Notes: a model not told the origin generated them from the sequence alone. Counted from the stretch's first letter, positions 21,278 through 31,515 are shown. The stretch: DNA of 64,000 nucleotides from Mycoplasma sp. E35C (GCF_019873825.1 NZ_CP068418.1:124001-188000); one strand, 5' to 3'. A program made the numbers and translations.

Positions 21278-23437
21278 ATGAAAAAGGGAATGCAAACAGG
21301 ATATAGCCACATCGATAAGCAAGAAAAGGCAAATAACTTGTTTGGTAAGACGCCGATTGCAAAAGCGATCTGAATCGTATGTTTACCAGGATTATTGGCA
21401 TCTTTTTTTGCTGGACTATATAGCTTTTTAGATCAGATTTTAATTCAAACATTAGTGCCTAATGTTAGAACATTAAATGACGTATATAATGGTGTTTATT
21501 CGCACATTAATGTTTATCAACATGTTTTAGATCAGATTTTTGTAAACTCTGATCATGTAGTGTTGCCAAACATTTATTTTATTAATGGTGAATATTGACA
21601 AGCATCAATGAACCATCCAGTGCCTGATGGTTATTTTAATGCTGATTTTTTAACTGTTTTTGGCGAAACAATTAAAACATCACCAACGATAACATTAGAT
21701 AGATCATTCATACAACAATATATGAATGATTATCAAATTTTAGATAATATCGTTTTGTTATACAAGAATGTTTATAATGCTCAAAATAATATTAATAGCA
21801 ACGAGATCTCGCAATTATCTAATGTATCAGTAATTGCCAGACAAGCTGTTAATTCATTCCAAAGTATAACAATTATTGGTAATGCTGTTATTTATCTAAT
21901 TCCCTTAGGTGCTGGGGTGTATTATACGAAATCAATTAGTTATAAATACGAAAAAACAGGACGCGATATCTGGGTGATGTCATTCTGAGCAACATTGATT
22001 TTATGTATTTTTGCAACCTTAATTTGTTATGCCTTAGTTGGTGGGGGTTTACAACGTCAATTAATTGGAACTGCTAACTTAAATCAAACAGCATTATCTA
22101 CATTAAATAATAATGATGTTGCTAATATCATTAAAAACATCAGAAATATTGATAATAATTCATTAAATAATGTTAGTTTTACTAACTATGGTCAAGTAAT
22201 TATTGGTTATGATAATTCGATTGCTGATCTATCTGCTGAGTGGGGTGATCAGTATAGCTGACTTTATGTGAGTGGGTTTTTCATCGTTGGATTATTCTCA
22301 TTATTGTCATACTTAATTCGTTCAGAAGGACGTAATATTTATGTGACAGTTGCTGCCATTGCTTCGAACTTATTAAATGTCTTTTTAGACTGGATTTTCA
22401 TGCAATATGGTAACTGAGGACTAATTGGTGGAGCTGGTGCTTCTGTGATTGGTTGAGCAGTAAACTTATTACTATACATTGGTTTTGTGATGTATTGTAA
22501 TCACAAAAACACCACATGGATTAACTTTAAAGATCTATTTAAAGTTAAGTTTAATATCAAGATTATTATTCCAATCATGACGCTGGGATTATCATCTTTT
22601 ATCCGCAGTGTTGGTGTAGCATTAATGTTCTTGGTTTATAACATCTTGTTGATTAGAATATCAGGACAAGATTTCCAAAACTATCATGCTAGTTCAATGC
22701 CGTTATTGATCTTGTTCTTTATTTCGTTATTTGGGATAGCTGATGGTGGACGGCCGTTAGTTGGTTATAACTATACGAATCGTAATTACAAACGGGTGCA
22801 TCAAGCGTTCTGGTGATCGTTGTTGGTAACATTTACTTATTCAGTTTTATCTTATGTGATCGTGTTATTGATTGCTAAACCAGTATTAGTTTCATGATTT
22901 AATTTCAAAGATCCTGATGTTGTCACTAACGTCCAACCAATTGAAGATGCCAATGCTGCATGATTATATACAGCAATCTCAATGTTAAGAACCATAACAT
23001 TTGCTATCACTATTTGTGGTTTAATGTTATTCCAAGGAACTAATAACATTATTCGTTCTTATATTGCTTCTGGTATTGAAGGTGTGATTATTGCTTATGT
23101 GGTATTCTTTGGATTATTTGGAATAGCTCAAGCTTTACCAAAACAAGATAATACATATATTTGGGTATATGTCAGTGGTTATGCAATATCACCGTTCTTA
23201 ACATCGGTTGTTGTGTTTATTACTTCATTAATTTATTTAAGACGTAATTTAAATCCGAAGAATCAAACTAATGAACGTAAGATGAACAAGCTTGATTTAA
23301 TGCAATATAATTTCTTCTTAAATGAAGCTAGAAAATACAACTTACCAACACCAGAAGAACAACATAAATTAGCTGATCAAAATCTTAATTTAGCAGCCAC
23401 AAATAACAGTGTAAATGAAGAGAGTTCACAAGCTTAA
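21278..23437 (+). CDS. MATE-family multidrug/toxin exporter with extracytoplasmic insertions
   Basis: A 719-residue polytopic membrane protein. The MATE signature is clear in the central part: IRSEGRNIYV, SNLLNVFLDWIFMQYGNWG and GGAGAS. Such proteins export cationic drugs using Na+ or H+ gradients. The protein is much longer than the usual 450-480 residues. Between the first helix (about residues 30-52) and the second lies a hydrophilic stretch of about 130 residues, and a second insertion of about 60 residues follows the next hairpin. Substrate unknown. The C-terminal tail is soluble and Asn/Glu rich. Confidence 0.85.
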
Positions 23438-23480
23438 TTTATTGGTATAAATTAACAATTTAATTTACTTAAAAAAATTT

Positions 23481-23508
23481 AAAATCATCGGTAAAAACGA
23501 TGTTTTTT
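23481..23508 (+). terminator. probable terminator after the MATE gene
   Basis: Short hairpin CATCG/CGATG extended by A-T pairs and followed by T6. It is weaker than other terminators in the window. Confidence 0.55.
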
Positions 23509-23530
23509 ATTGTTTATAAATTATGAAAAA

Positions 23531-24700
23531 TTAATTAAATTGATTGCTTATTTGTTTATTTAAATTGTTATTTTTATAACGCTTATTTTTATCTAATTTC
23601 ATTAGTGTGTAATAAGTAGCTCTAGCAATATGTCAAGCCATTACAGGAGGCACTGCATTACCAATTACTTTATAAGCTGCTGATGCACTAACTACAAAGT
23701 TAAATGTATCAGGAAATGATTGTAATCTAGCACATTCTCTAACGCTTAATCTGCGTCATCCACTTATATCATTTTTATCTTTTAATAATGTTCGATAATG
23801 ACCTTCAATATTACCGTGATGTTCAGCTCTTATTGTTGGCGCAGGCTTGTTCTCATGAATTCTATTATTACCTTGCATTTTCTTATTTAAATAAAACTTA
23901 GCTTTAGATACATCTTTAATTGAGTGATTGCTAATAAAAGGATCATTTAATTTATCTCATAGATCATCAATAGCATCTTTTGCACTAATTCATTTATTAC
24001 CAGTTAATTCACCTGTTTCATCAAATAAAGGTTCTGGATAATAAACATCACTATAATTACCTAAATCTTTTCTAATGCCGATAATGATAACCCTTCTTCT
24101 AATTTGAGGAACACCATAATTTGCTGCATTTAAAACCTGATATTGAACATAATATCCATGGTCTTCAAATTCATTCAAGATTGTAGTTAATGCTGATTGA
24201 TTAACATTTTCTCCTTTAAAGTTTTTATTAGAGTTTCTTATGCCATCAACATTTTCAGCAATAAAGATTTTAGGTTTGTAATGATCAATTACTCTGATCA
24301 TTTCTAAATATAACTGACCACGTTTATCGCTTAATCCTGCTCTTTTGCCTGAATAAGAAAATGTTTGACATGGAAAACCACCAAGAATAACATCAACATT
24401 AATATTAGGAAAATCTTTTTCAAGAGTTAAATCAGAAATGCTTTTTGTTTCAACTTTATGCTTGAAATTAAATTCATAAACCTTAGATGCTGGTTTTAGA
24501 ATGTCGTTAGCAAAAACTATATTAAACGGATTTGTTTGATAATTCTTATTCAAAAATTCAAATCCTCCAACAAAACCTAAATCCATTCCACCAGCACCAG
24601 AAAACAAACTTAATACATTAAATGTTTGTGAATTTTTTGGTATTTTAATTAAATTTGTATTTATTCAAAAATGTTTAAATTTACCGTGTTTTTTTAACAT
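23531..24700 (-). CDS. DNA (cytosine-5-)-methyltransferase
   Basis: A 389-residue m5C methyltransferase. Motif I is seen as [14 protein letters not shown], motif IV with the catalytic Cys as [14 protein letters not shown], motif VI as IFIAENVDG, motif VIII as [10 protein letters not shown], motif IX as [15 protein letters not shown], and motif X as [10 protein letters not shown]. All catalytic elements are intact, so it should be active. The ATG at 24700 was chosen because it gives a normal short leader before motif I. The recognition sequence cannot be read from the motifs. No intact restriction enzyme is adjacent. A methyltransferase pseudogene lies divergently 180 bases away. Confidence 0.93.
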
Positions 24701-24880
24701 AAATGTATTTAGTAAAGCAAAAATAAAGCTAATTATTTAGATTTTAAAAAATAAAAATTTGATGCAAAGTGTATTTATAAAAAATGCTTTAAAAATTATT
24801 AAAACTGAATCAGAAAAGATTAAATAACTTTTTAAATTCAGATTTATTGATTATTTAACGAAATTGTTATTAAAAATCTT

Positions 24881-25544
24881 ATGAATAAAGTTTTTCTAGG
24901 ACAAGTATTTACTACGAATATATTGCTATAAAAATGCTTGAATTAATATCAATCAAAAACCCTAAATTAGTTTTAGAAGCAAGTTCAGGAAATGGAGTTT
25001 TTTACGATAAATTAATAGAAAAATATAATATGTTGTTGGTATAGAAATAGATAAAAATATAGCTCATAAAAACGCTATTATCAGATCTTATTTTGATAGA
25101 AATTATCAACCAGATCTAATTATTGGTAATTTGCATTATGTTGATTTAAAAACGTTAAGAATTTACCTAAAACTAATTCATTAAAACATAAACCTAATTT
25201 ATATTTATTCTTTAAGATATTTATAAAAGTTGGTGGTGCTTATCGTTTTAATTCAAAATTACAACCAGGTAATATAGCTTTTGTTATTTCGTCAACAAAA
25301 AGAGATAAGTTATTAAAATCAATTGCTTATGAGCCTAATAAGTGAATCCGTGCTCTGCCTAAGCAATCAAAAGCTTTTAGATACTAAATCTTTGTTAATT
25401 GCAAAACAAGAAATAAAACACCGTTTTATATGCAAGAAAACCCAAAACCTTCACTATGATGCATCAGTGCTTTGTTTATTCGTAAATAGCAATCTACAAG
25501 ATAGCAAGAAAATTATTAACAAACTGAATAAAATTGATTGATAA
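24881..25544 (+). pseudogene. degraded N6-adenine DNA methyltransferase of a restriction-modification system
   Basis: Pieces of one methyltransferase are spread over several frames. The start MNKVFLGQVFTT stops at TAA. The next frame gives MLELISIKNPKLVLEASSGNG (a SAM-binding motif) and is broken after EKYN by what looks like a two-base AT duplication. The following frame continues VVGIEIDKNIAHKNAIIRSY and then DLIIGNLHYVD, where the catalytic NPPY has become NLHY. Later fragments include GGAYRF and AFVISSTKRDK. The gene is clearly dead. It was probably a partner or neighbour of the intact cytosine methyltransferase. Confidence 0.8.
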
Positions 25545-25631
25545 CTAACAAGGATTAAAAGAGATGACAGATTCCACTTCACTCAAATCATTTTATTAGC
25601 TGTTATTAATGCTTATTAATCGTTATTAATA

Positions 25632-25663
25632 TAAAAACACCCTTATTAAATTAATAAGGGTGT
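25632..25663 (-). terminator. intrinsic terminator of metG
   Basis: Perfect 13-bp hairpin ACACCCTTATTAA/TTAATAAGGGTGT with a one-base loop in the minimal drawing. The A-run on the plus side provides the T-tail on the minus strand. Confidence 0.88.
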
Positions 25664-25671
25664 AAATTGTA

Positions 25672-27309
25672 TTATTTATTTTGTGATTTTGAATTGGCAT
25701 TCAATTCAGGATCAGATTGTTTTTGAAACAACTTCTTACCTTTGTTAATCTTATGGTTATATAATTGTTCGAACTTGTTAATGTTTTCTAATTTTACTTG
25801 TTCAGGTGTGAAGCCCATTTGTTCATAAACTTCCTTAGATTTATTAACAAGGATTGGTTCTAATAAAACAAAGATCGTTCTAACTGCACAACAACCAATG
25901 AATAAGACGTTAGCTAGTTCTTGCATCAAACCTTCTTTGTATAAGTTTCATGGTTTTCTGATCTCAATTACACTTGAATATTCCTTAGAAATATTTAGTA
26001 ATAATTTGATGGCTGATTTAACATCATTCTTATTAACAAAATCTTCAAATTGTTGAGGAATTTTCGCTAAATCTGCTAAAAACTTATCTTCTAACTCACC
26101 ACCAGCTTGATATGGTTTAATGATTGAATCTTGTCTTGTTTCAATCATCGGAATGATACGGTGCACTAAGTTACCAAGGTTGTTAATTAAATCAGCATTA
26201 ATTGTTTCTTGGATTAATTTTTTACCAACCTTACCATCTTCACTCAAGCTAATTTCTTTTAATAAGAAGTATCTAAATTGATCAACACCAAATAGTTCAA
26301 CCATCTCAACAGGGTCAATCACATTGTTAAGTGATTTAGACATCTTATTACCATTTTGATCAACAATTCAACCATGAGAAATCATTCTTGTTGGTTGTTT
26401 GATACCAAGCATTTCTAAGAAGATAATTCAATAAATTCTGTGGAAGCGGGTAATTTCTTTAGCAATTAAATGAATTCTTTCACTATCATCATTGTTTCAG
26501 AATTCTTGATAAACACTATCATCAGCTGAACCAAAACCCATTGATGTTAAATAAGAAAACAATGCATCTAATCAAACATAAATTTTATGACTCTTATTTA
26601 GGGGTGTTTCAATTCCTCAGTTAATACTAGTGCGGCTGATTGATAAATCTTTTAGACCAACATTAACAAAGTTATTTAGCATCTCTTTGTTTCTAGATTC
26701 TGGGAAAACAACAGGATTATTTTCTTCTAAAGATTTCTTAATAAAATCGCTAAATTCTGATAATTTTATGAAATAAGAAGGTTCGTTGATGGTAACAATC
26801 TTATGACCAACATTACAATATAATTGATCATCGCTGTCATTAGAAACATCCGTATTTAATCTTTGTGCTACATCAGCTTTTTTCAAAGCATTAGATGAAG
26901 TATAACCTTCTTCACAATCAACACAATATAATCCTTGTCATTGATCTAGGTAGATGTAATTCTTTTTATGAAAAAGATAAAATATTTTCTTAACAACTTC
27001 TTGGTGGTTTAGTTCAGTTGTTCTTACAAATCTTGTTAATTCAATGTTTAATAAATCAAATAATTCTTTGAATTTAACTGAATATTTATCCACCATTTCT
27101 TGAGGTGTTATTCCAAGAGATTTAGCCTTAGTTTCAATTTTCTTACCAAATTCATCAGTTCCTGATAAGAAGAAAACATCATAACCTCGTTGTTTTTTAA
27201 ATCTAGCTAAAAAATCACCCAAGATCGTTGTATAAGCATGACCAATATGTGGTTGGCCTGATGCGTAATAAATTGGGGTTGAAATAAAACACTTTTTAGT
27301 TTTTGCCAT
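25672..27309 (-). CDS. metG: methionyl-tRNA synthetase
   Basis: A 545-residue class I aminoacyl-tRNA synthetase that charges tRNA-Met. The HIGH motif is seen in SGQPHIGHAY, and the KMSKS motif is intact in GNKMSKSLNNV. A connective-peptide knuckle with CVDC and a later Cys/His (LYCNVGHK) is present. UGA tryptophans interrupt every standard-code ORF. There is no C-terminal tRNA-binding EMAP domain. It heads or precedes the minus-strand run der-cmk. Confidence 0.96.
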
Positions 27310-27355
27310 AAAATATATTATCTTCTTTAATTAATTTTAATTAAATTTATTCAAA

Positions 27356-28726
27356 TTATTCAATGTCATAGCCAACTTGCTTAAATTTGACATCTTTTGA
27401 TAATTTTCGGTTTCTTGCATTCTTGGATTTAAAATACAGCGTCATTGGCACATAAGTTAATCCGAATGCTTCACGGATTTTGTTTTCTAAAAACCGTGCA
27501 TAAGAGAAGTGTAAATAATCAGGGTTATTACAGAACAATACAAAAGTTGGGATCTGGCCTTTGGCTTGAGTTGTGTATGTGATTGATAAACGGTTACCAT
27601 TAAAGATTGGTGCTTGGTTCATCATTTGGGCCTTGCTGATGACATCATTTAATAATGATGTTGAAATCTTAATGTTTAGTTGTTGTTTGATCAACTTAAT
27701 GGTTTCAAAAATTGTATCAATTCTTAGGTTTTCTTTAGCGCTAATAAAGATGATTGGTGATCAGACTAAATACTTGAATTTATTACGGATCTGTTTTTTG
27801 TATAAATTCATTGTTTTTTCGTCTTTTTTAACAATATCTCATTTGTTAACAACAATGATTGTGGGTAGGTTTGCTTCCATGCATAAACCACCAATTACTT
27901 CATCTTGTTCTGATAAATCTTGTGATCCATCTAACATTAATAAAATGAATTGTGATCGTGAGATGGCTTGCTGGGTGCGTTGGACTGAAAACTTTTCAAT
28001 TCTAGTGGCAATCTTACCTTTTCTTCTGATTCCTGCCGTATCAATAACCTTATATAGTTCTTTGTTATATTTAAATGTTGCATCAATTGCATCTCGTGTT
28101 GTGCCTGCGACATCAGATACTAGAACCCGTTCTTTTTTTAACAATTGGTTTAATAAACTAGATTTGCCAACATTTGGTTTTCCAATAATACAAAAAGTAG
28201 CAGCAAACTCATCGTCTTTTTTGGTTTCGAATTGTTCTTTGAGTTTAATAATTTCATCTAATAGATCACCAATACCAATTGCGTGTTCTGCTGAAATGAT
28301 CATTGGTTTACCAAAACCTAAACTGAAATAATTACTTAAATTAAGATCGTTTTTATTTTGATTTTCAATCTTGTTTAATACGAATAAAATCTTCTTATTC
28401 TTATGTTTTTTAAGTAATTTAGCCGCATAGTGATCGTCTGAATTAATACCTTCTTTATAAGAACAAACAAATAAGATAACATCAGCTTCATCGATGGCAA
28501 ATTGAACTTGTTGTTCAATTGCTTTTTGAAACTCATCACTATCAGTAGTCAGCCCACCTGTGTCAATAATTTGGAAGCGTTTAGTCAATCATTCTACATC
28601 ACCAAAAATACGATCTCTGGTAATCCCTGGAACATCATCAACGATGGCAATTCGATTCTTAATTAAACGGTTAAATAAAGTTGATTTACCAACATTTGGT
28701 TTTCCAACAATGGCAACTTTTAACAT
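27356..28726 (-). CDS. der: ribosome biogenesis GTPase Der (EngA)
   Basis: A 456-residue double GTPase needed for 50S assembly. The first G domain opens [16 protein letters not shown] and has DTGGL; the second repeats [14 protein letters not shown] and [12 protein letters not shown]-like domain forms the C terminus. The start is two bases downstream of the cmk stop on the minus strand, a conserved cmk-der pairing. The ATG at 28726 restores the N-terminal P-loop that standard-code reading loses. Confidence 0.96.
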
Positions 28727-28728
28727 AT

Positions 28729-29382
28729 TTAATTACCTACCTTTTGGTGATATAACTTAACAATTTGATCAACCACTTGATCAATTGTTAAGTTATCTGA
28801 ATTAATTACAAACGCATCATCAACAATAACTAATGGAGCTAACTCACGGTTAGCATCATTATCATCACGTTGTTGGATGTCTTTGCTAAATTTATCAATA
28901 TTTTGATCAGATAATTCTAGATCTAGTTGCTTAATTCTTCTGATGGCACGTTCTTTGGCTGATGCAGTTAGATAGATCTTTAAGATTGCGTTTTTTAACA
29001 CAATACTACCAATATCTCTACCGTCCATAACTACAGGGTTTTTGGCTGCATAATCTTGTTGCAATCTTAGTGCTAGATCACGAATTTTTTGATCTTGAGC
29101 AATCAAACTAGCACCCATTGATACTTGAGGATTTTCTAGTAAATCTGAAATATTTTCATCATTTAAAAATACTTGATCACCATTAAATACGAAATTAAAT
29201 TGATGATAGTTTTTAATTAAATCATCGTTATTTCAGCTATTTTTATTAATTAAATAATAAAACGCCCGAAACATCTTACCTGTTGATAAATAATCAAAGT
29301 TAAGATGTTTGGCTACTAATTTAGCAACTGTAGATTTACCACTACCAGCAGGACCATCGATTGCAATCTGTTTGTTATTCAT
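28729..29382 (-). CDS. cmk: cytidylate kinase
   Basis: A 217-residue CMP/dCMP kinase that makes CDP for nucleotide and lipid precursors. The P-loop is [12 protein letters not shown] at the N terminus. [11 protein letters not shown] and [10 protein letters not shown] are family signatures. It ends two bases before der and begins three bases after the preceding membrane-protein gene, so three genes form one minus-strand unit. Confidence 0.95.
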
Positions 29383-29385
29383 ATG

Positions 29386-30021
29386 TTATTGATAAATTCC
29401 AAAGATGACAAATAAAAATATTATACACACTGCCATTAATGTTATTAATGTAATTAGTAAAATTTTAAACGATCGTGATTTGTTTTTATTTTTAGCTATC
29501 TCAATAACATCAACGGGTTTGAAGAACTGTTCATCATTAATTTGCTCTTGAGCAAATTTAATGATGTGTTTTAGTTTCATTAAATCATTATTTGAGTTTG
29601 AGTTAAAGCTGATGGCTAAATGTTTGATTGATTCAAAATCGTTTTCAATCTTTTTAATATCAACTAAACCAACATCTTTTAAGATCCAGCTATTATTTTC
29701 TTTAGTGCTTGTGATGTCTTTTGAATAATCAGTTAAAAATCTGGCTTGTTCAATAATGTTAATTAAATCGTGTGAATCAAAAGTTTCAATCAGTTCTTTA
29801 AGTGCTTTTAGTTGTTCAGAATTGGTTTGGGAATAATTAACTTTAAGGTTAAATAAATTAGGTTTATTAATACGATAATCTAATAAGATATTGTTACTAA
29901 TGCGTTCTAAATCATTCTTATATTTAGTAACACTTTTATCTTCTTGATCAAAGATTTTATTTAATTGAGCTTGCTTTTTTTTGGTTTCACGAACAATTTT
30001 ATTTTGGTTTAAACGGCTCAT
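29386..30021 (-). CDS. tail-anchored protein of unknown function
   Basis: A 211-residue protein. The charged N-terminal 185 residues are predicted largely helical with heptad-like Leu/Ile spacing (possible coiled coil). A single C-terminal transmembrane helix (SFKILLITLITLMAVCIIF and on) would anchor it with the bulk in the cytoplasm. It lies first in the unit with cmk and der. No family recognised. Confidence 0.75.
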   Translation of the reverse strand: MSRLNQNKIVRETKKKQAQLNKIFDQEDKSVTKYKNDLERISNNILLDYRINKPNLFNLKVNYSQTNSEQLKALKELIETFDSHDLINIIEQARFLTDYSKDITSTKENNSWILKDVGLVDIKKIENDFESIKHLAISFNSNSNNDLMKLKHIIKFAQEQINDEQFFKPVDVIEIAKNKNKSRSFKILLITLITLMAVCIIFLFVIFGIYQ

Positions 30022-30110
30022 TATTTAATCTTGATGTGTTTTAGTTACACGATAGCTAAATTTTAAAATAAAATATTTAACAATTTAGAAATTATCAAAC
30101 ATAAACTCAT

Positions 30111-30662
30111 ATGAAACTACTTGTATTAACATTAAAACAATTCCAAGATATTGAATTAGTTAGCTTCACTTCAATCATGAAAGCATCAAAGAAATTTACA
30201 CAAATTGATTTTTATTCACCTGATAATTTAAGTGAAGTGGTTGGTCAGTTTGATATTGCTCATATTAAAACAATTAATTCATTTGATGTTAATGATTATG
30301 ATGTGATTTATATCCCTGGTGGAATGGGTGCAAAACATTTAAGAACTAATCAAAAAGGTCTTGATTGTGTTAAACAATTTGTTGATAACAATAAATGGGT
30401 GATTGCAATTTGTGATGCTCCGAATGCTTTGAGTGAAAATAATATTTTAAATAAAAACGATAGTTATATTTCATGAAGTGATGGCAGCATGAATGACATT
30501 AATCGTATTAAAGATTTTAATGTGCAACTAAACTGTTCTAATAAATTAATTACGGGTAGATGTTCATTAACAACATTAGATTTAGCTTTTTATAGTTTGG
30601 AAATGATTTTTTCTAAAGAATTCAGTGATGAACTAAGAACTAGATTGACTGGTAAAGCATAA
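30111..30662 (+). CDS. DJ-1/PfpI-family protein
   Basis: A 183-residue DJ-1-like protein. IYIPGGMGAKHLRTN and the nucleophile-elbow Cys at about residue 101 in VIAICDAPNALS match the family, whose members act as glyoxalase/deglycase or redox chaperones. The usual elbow is AIC(A/H)GP, so ICDAP is a mild variant. It is divergent from the minus-strand cmk unit and followed by a tRNA cluster. Confidence 0.88.
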
Positions 30663-30710
30663 ATTAATCATTGTTTCTTAATGAAATTTAAAATTTTTGT
30701 TAATTTTTGT

Positions 30711-30716
30711 TATAAT
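30711..30716 (+). promoter_or_regulatory. -10 box of the tRNA-Cys cluster
   Basis: Consensus TATAAT 14 bases before the 5' end of tRNA-Cys. No clear -35 box. Confidence 0.6.
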
Positions 30717-30730
30717 CTATAAGGTTATAT

Positions 30731-30804
30731 GGTGCCTTAGTCAAGTGGTAAGGCTTGGAGCTGCAACCTCCACATCGTCAGTTCGATTCTGACAGGCACC
30801 TCCA
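30731..30804 (+). tRNA. tRNA-Cys (GCA)
   Basis: 74-nt cloverleaf, acceptor GGTGCCT/AGGCACC, loop CTGCAAC with anticodon GCA. The discriminator is T(U), as expected for Cys, and CCA is encoded. Confidence 0.96.
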
Positions 30805-30805
30805 T

Positions 30806-30855
30806 GTATGTCCGGGGCGGAATATATTTTGGTTCGACTCCAAAAACATACACCA
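30806..30855 (+). other. armless 50-nt tRNA-like element
   Basis: GTATGT (30806-30811) pairs with ACATAC (30846-30851), followed by A and an encoded CCA. A T-arm TTTGG-TTCGACT-CCAAA lies directly before the 3' strand. Where D and anticodon arms belong there are only about 15 bases (CGGGGCGGAATATAT). It sits one base after tRNA-Cys. It could be a decayed tRNA gene, a tRNA minihelix, or a relic of tmRNA (GGGG...GGTTCGAC recalls the tmRNA 5' end). Confidence 0.5.
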
Positions 30856-30873
30856 ATTAATTAACAAACATTA

Positions 30874-30950
30874 CGGGAAGTAGCTTAGCTTGGTAGAGCA
30901 CTTGGTTTGGGACCAAGGGGTCGCAGGTTCAAATCCTGTCTTCCCGACCA
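30874..30950 (+). tRNA. tRNA-Pro (TGG)
   Basis: 77-nt cloverleaf, acceptor CGGGAAG/CTTCCCG, loop TTTGGGA with anticodon TGG, encoded CCA. Confidence 0.96.
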
Positions 30951-30955
30951 TTTAT

Positions 30956-31032
30956 GGCTGGATACCTCAGTTGGTTAGAGGGCTCGGTTCATACCCGAGT
31001 TGTCGTGAGTTCGAATCTCACTCCCGCCACCA
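30956..31032 (+). tRNA. elongator tRNA-Met (CAT)
   Basis: 77-nt cloverleaf, loop TTCATAC with anticodon CAT and an elongator-Met-like body. The acceptor GGCTGGA/TCCCGCC has a T-C mismatch at the fourth pair, unusual among the tRNAs here. Encoded CCA. Confidence 0.9.
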
Positions 31033-31036
31033 TGTT

Positions 31037-31112
31037 GGATCTATAGCTCAATGGTTAGAGCCCCCGACTCATAATCGGTTGGTTACAGGTTCAAGTCCTG
31101 TTAGATCCACCA
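31037..31112 (+). tRNA. tRNA-Ile2 (CAT, lysidine type)
   Basis: 76-nt cloverleaf, acceptor GGATCTA/TAGATCC, loop CTCATAA. The loop and acceptor resemble bacterial tRNA-Ile whose C34 is changed to lysidine by TilS to read AUA. The order Cys-Pro-Met-Ile-Ser-fMet-Asp-Phe matches related mycoplasmas. The Ile assignment is inference. Confidence 0.85.
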
Positions 31113-31139
31113 AATATTAAAAATTAAAAAATTTTTGGC

Positions 31140-31201
31140 ATAGTACTTAGTTTTTTAATTTTATTGAAAAATAGAAGGCAAAAGCCTTTAATAAGTACTA
31201 T
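31140..31201 (+). other. hairpin element in the tRNA spacer
   Basis: ATAGTACTTA (31140-31149) pairs perfectly with TAAGTACTAT (31192-31201). The enclosed region carries AAGGC-AAAA-GCCTT (31175-31188). It may be a processing signal, or a terminator-like or small RNA structure between tRNA-Ile2 and tRNA-Ser. Confidence 0.4.
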
Positions 31202-31206
31202 CATAT

Positions 31207-31297
31207 GGATGCTTACCCAAGTGGCTGAAGGGTTCGGTCTTGAAAACCGAGAGTGGCTTAACGGTCAGCGGGGGTTCGAATCCCTCAGCATCCGCCA
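31207..31297 (+). tRNA. tRNA-Ser (TGA)
   Basis: 91-nt class II tRNA with long variable arm, acceptor GGATGCT/AGCATCC, loop CTTGAAA with anticodon TGA, discriminator G, encoded CCA. Confidence 0.96.
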
Positions 31298-31320
31298 TTA
31301 AAAATAAAACTTTTCAAATA

Positions 31321-31355
31321 TTTACACATCATTTAAATATGTTAAAATGATGTGT
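31321..31355 (+). promoter_or_regulatory. promoter with overlapping inverted repeat before tRNA-fMet
   Basis: TTTACA (31321-31326) and TAAAAT (31343-31348) with 16-base spacing form a fair promoter. ACACATCATTT (31324-31334) and AAATGATGTGT (31345-31355) are a perfect 11-bp inverted repeat covering both boxes. Confidence 0.5.
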
Positions 31356-31362
31356 AATGCAT

Positions 31363-31439
31363 CGCGGGATAGAGCAGCTTGGTAGCTCGTCAGGCTCATA
31401 ATCTGAAGGTCGGTGGTTCAAATCCATCTCCCGCAACCA
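31363..31439 (+). tRNA. initiator tRNA-fMet (CAT)
   Basis: 77-nt cloverleaf. The first acceptor pair is the C-A mismatch that marks bacterial initiators (CGCGGGA/TCCCGCA). Loop CTCATAA, encoded CCA. Confidence 0.95.
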
Positions 31440-31440
31440 T

Positions 31441-31514
31441 GGTTCCTTGGTGTAGTGATAACATACCTCCCTGTCACGGAGGGGTTGCGGGTTTGATTCC
31501 CGTAGGAACCGCCA
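31441..31514 (+). tRNA. tRNA-Asp (GTC)
   Basis: 74-nt cloverleaf, acceptor GGTTCCT/AGGAACC, loop CTGTCAC with anticodon GTC, discriminator G, encoded CCA. Confidence 0.96.
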
Positions 31515-31515
31515 T

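Noticed and set aside
27573-28331. A 252-codon plus-strand open frame
   Set aside because: It lies wholly antisense to der, whose GTPase motifs are clear.
30806-30855. The armless tRNA-like element as a complete tmRNA
   Set aside because: At 50 nt it has no room for a tag reading frame or pseudoknots; at most it could be a fragment.
30890-31120. A 76-codon open frame through tRNA-Pro, tRNA-Met and tRNA-Ile2
   Set aside because: It overlaps three well-formed tRNA genes and has no independent support.
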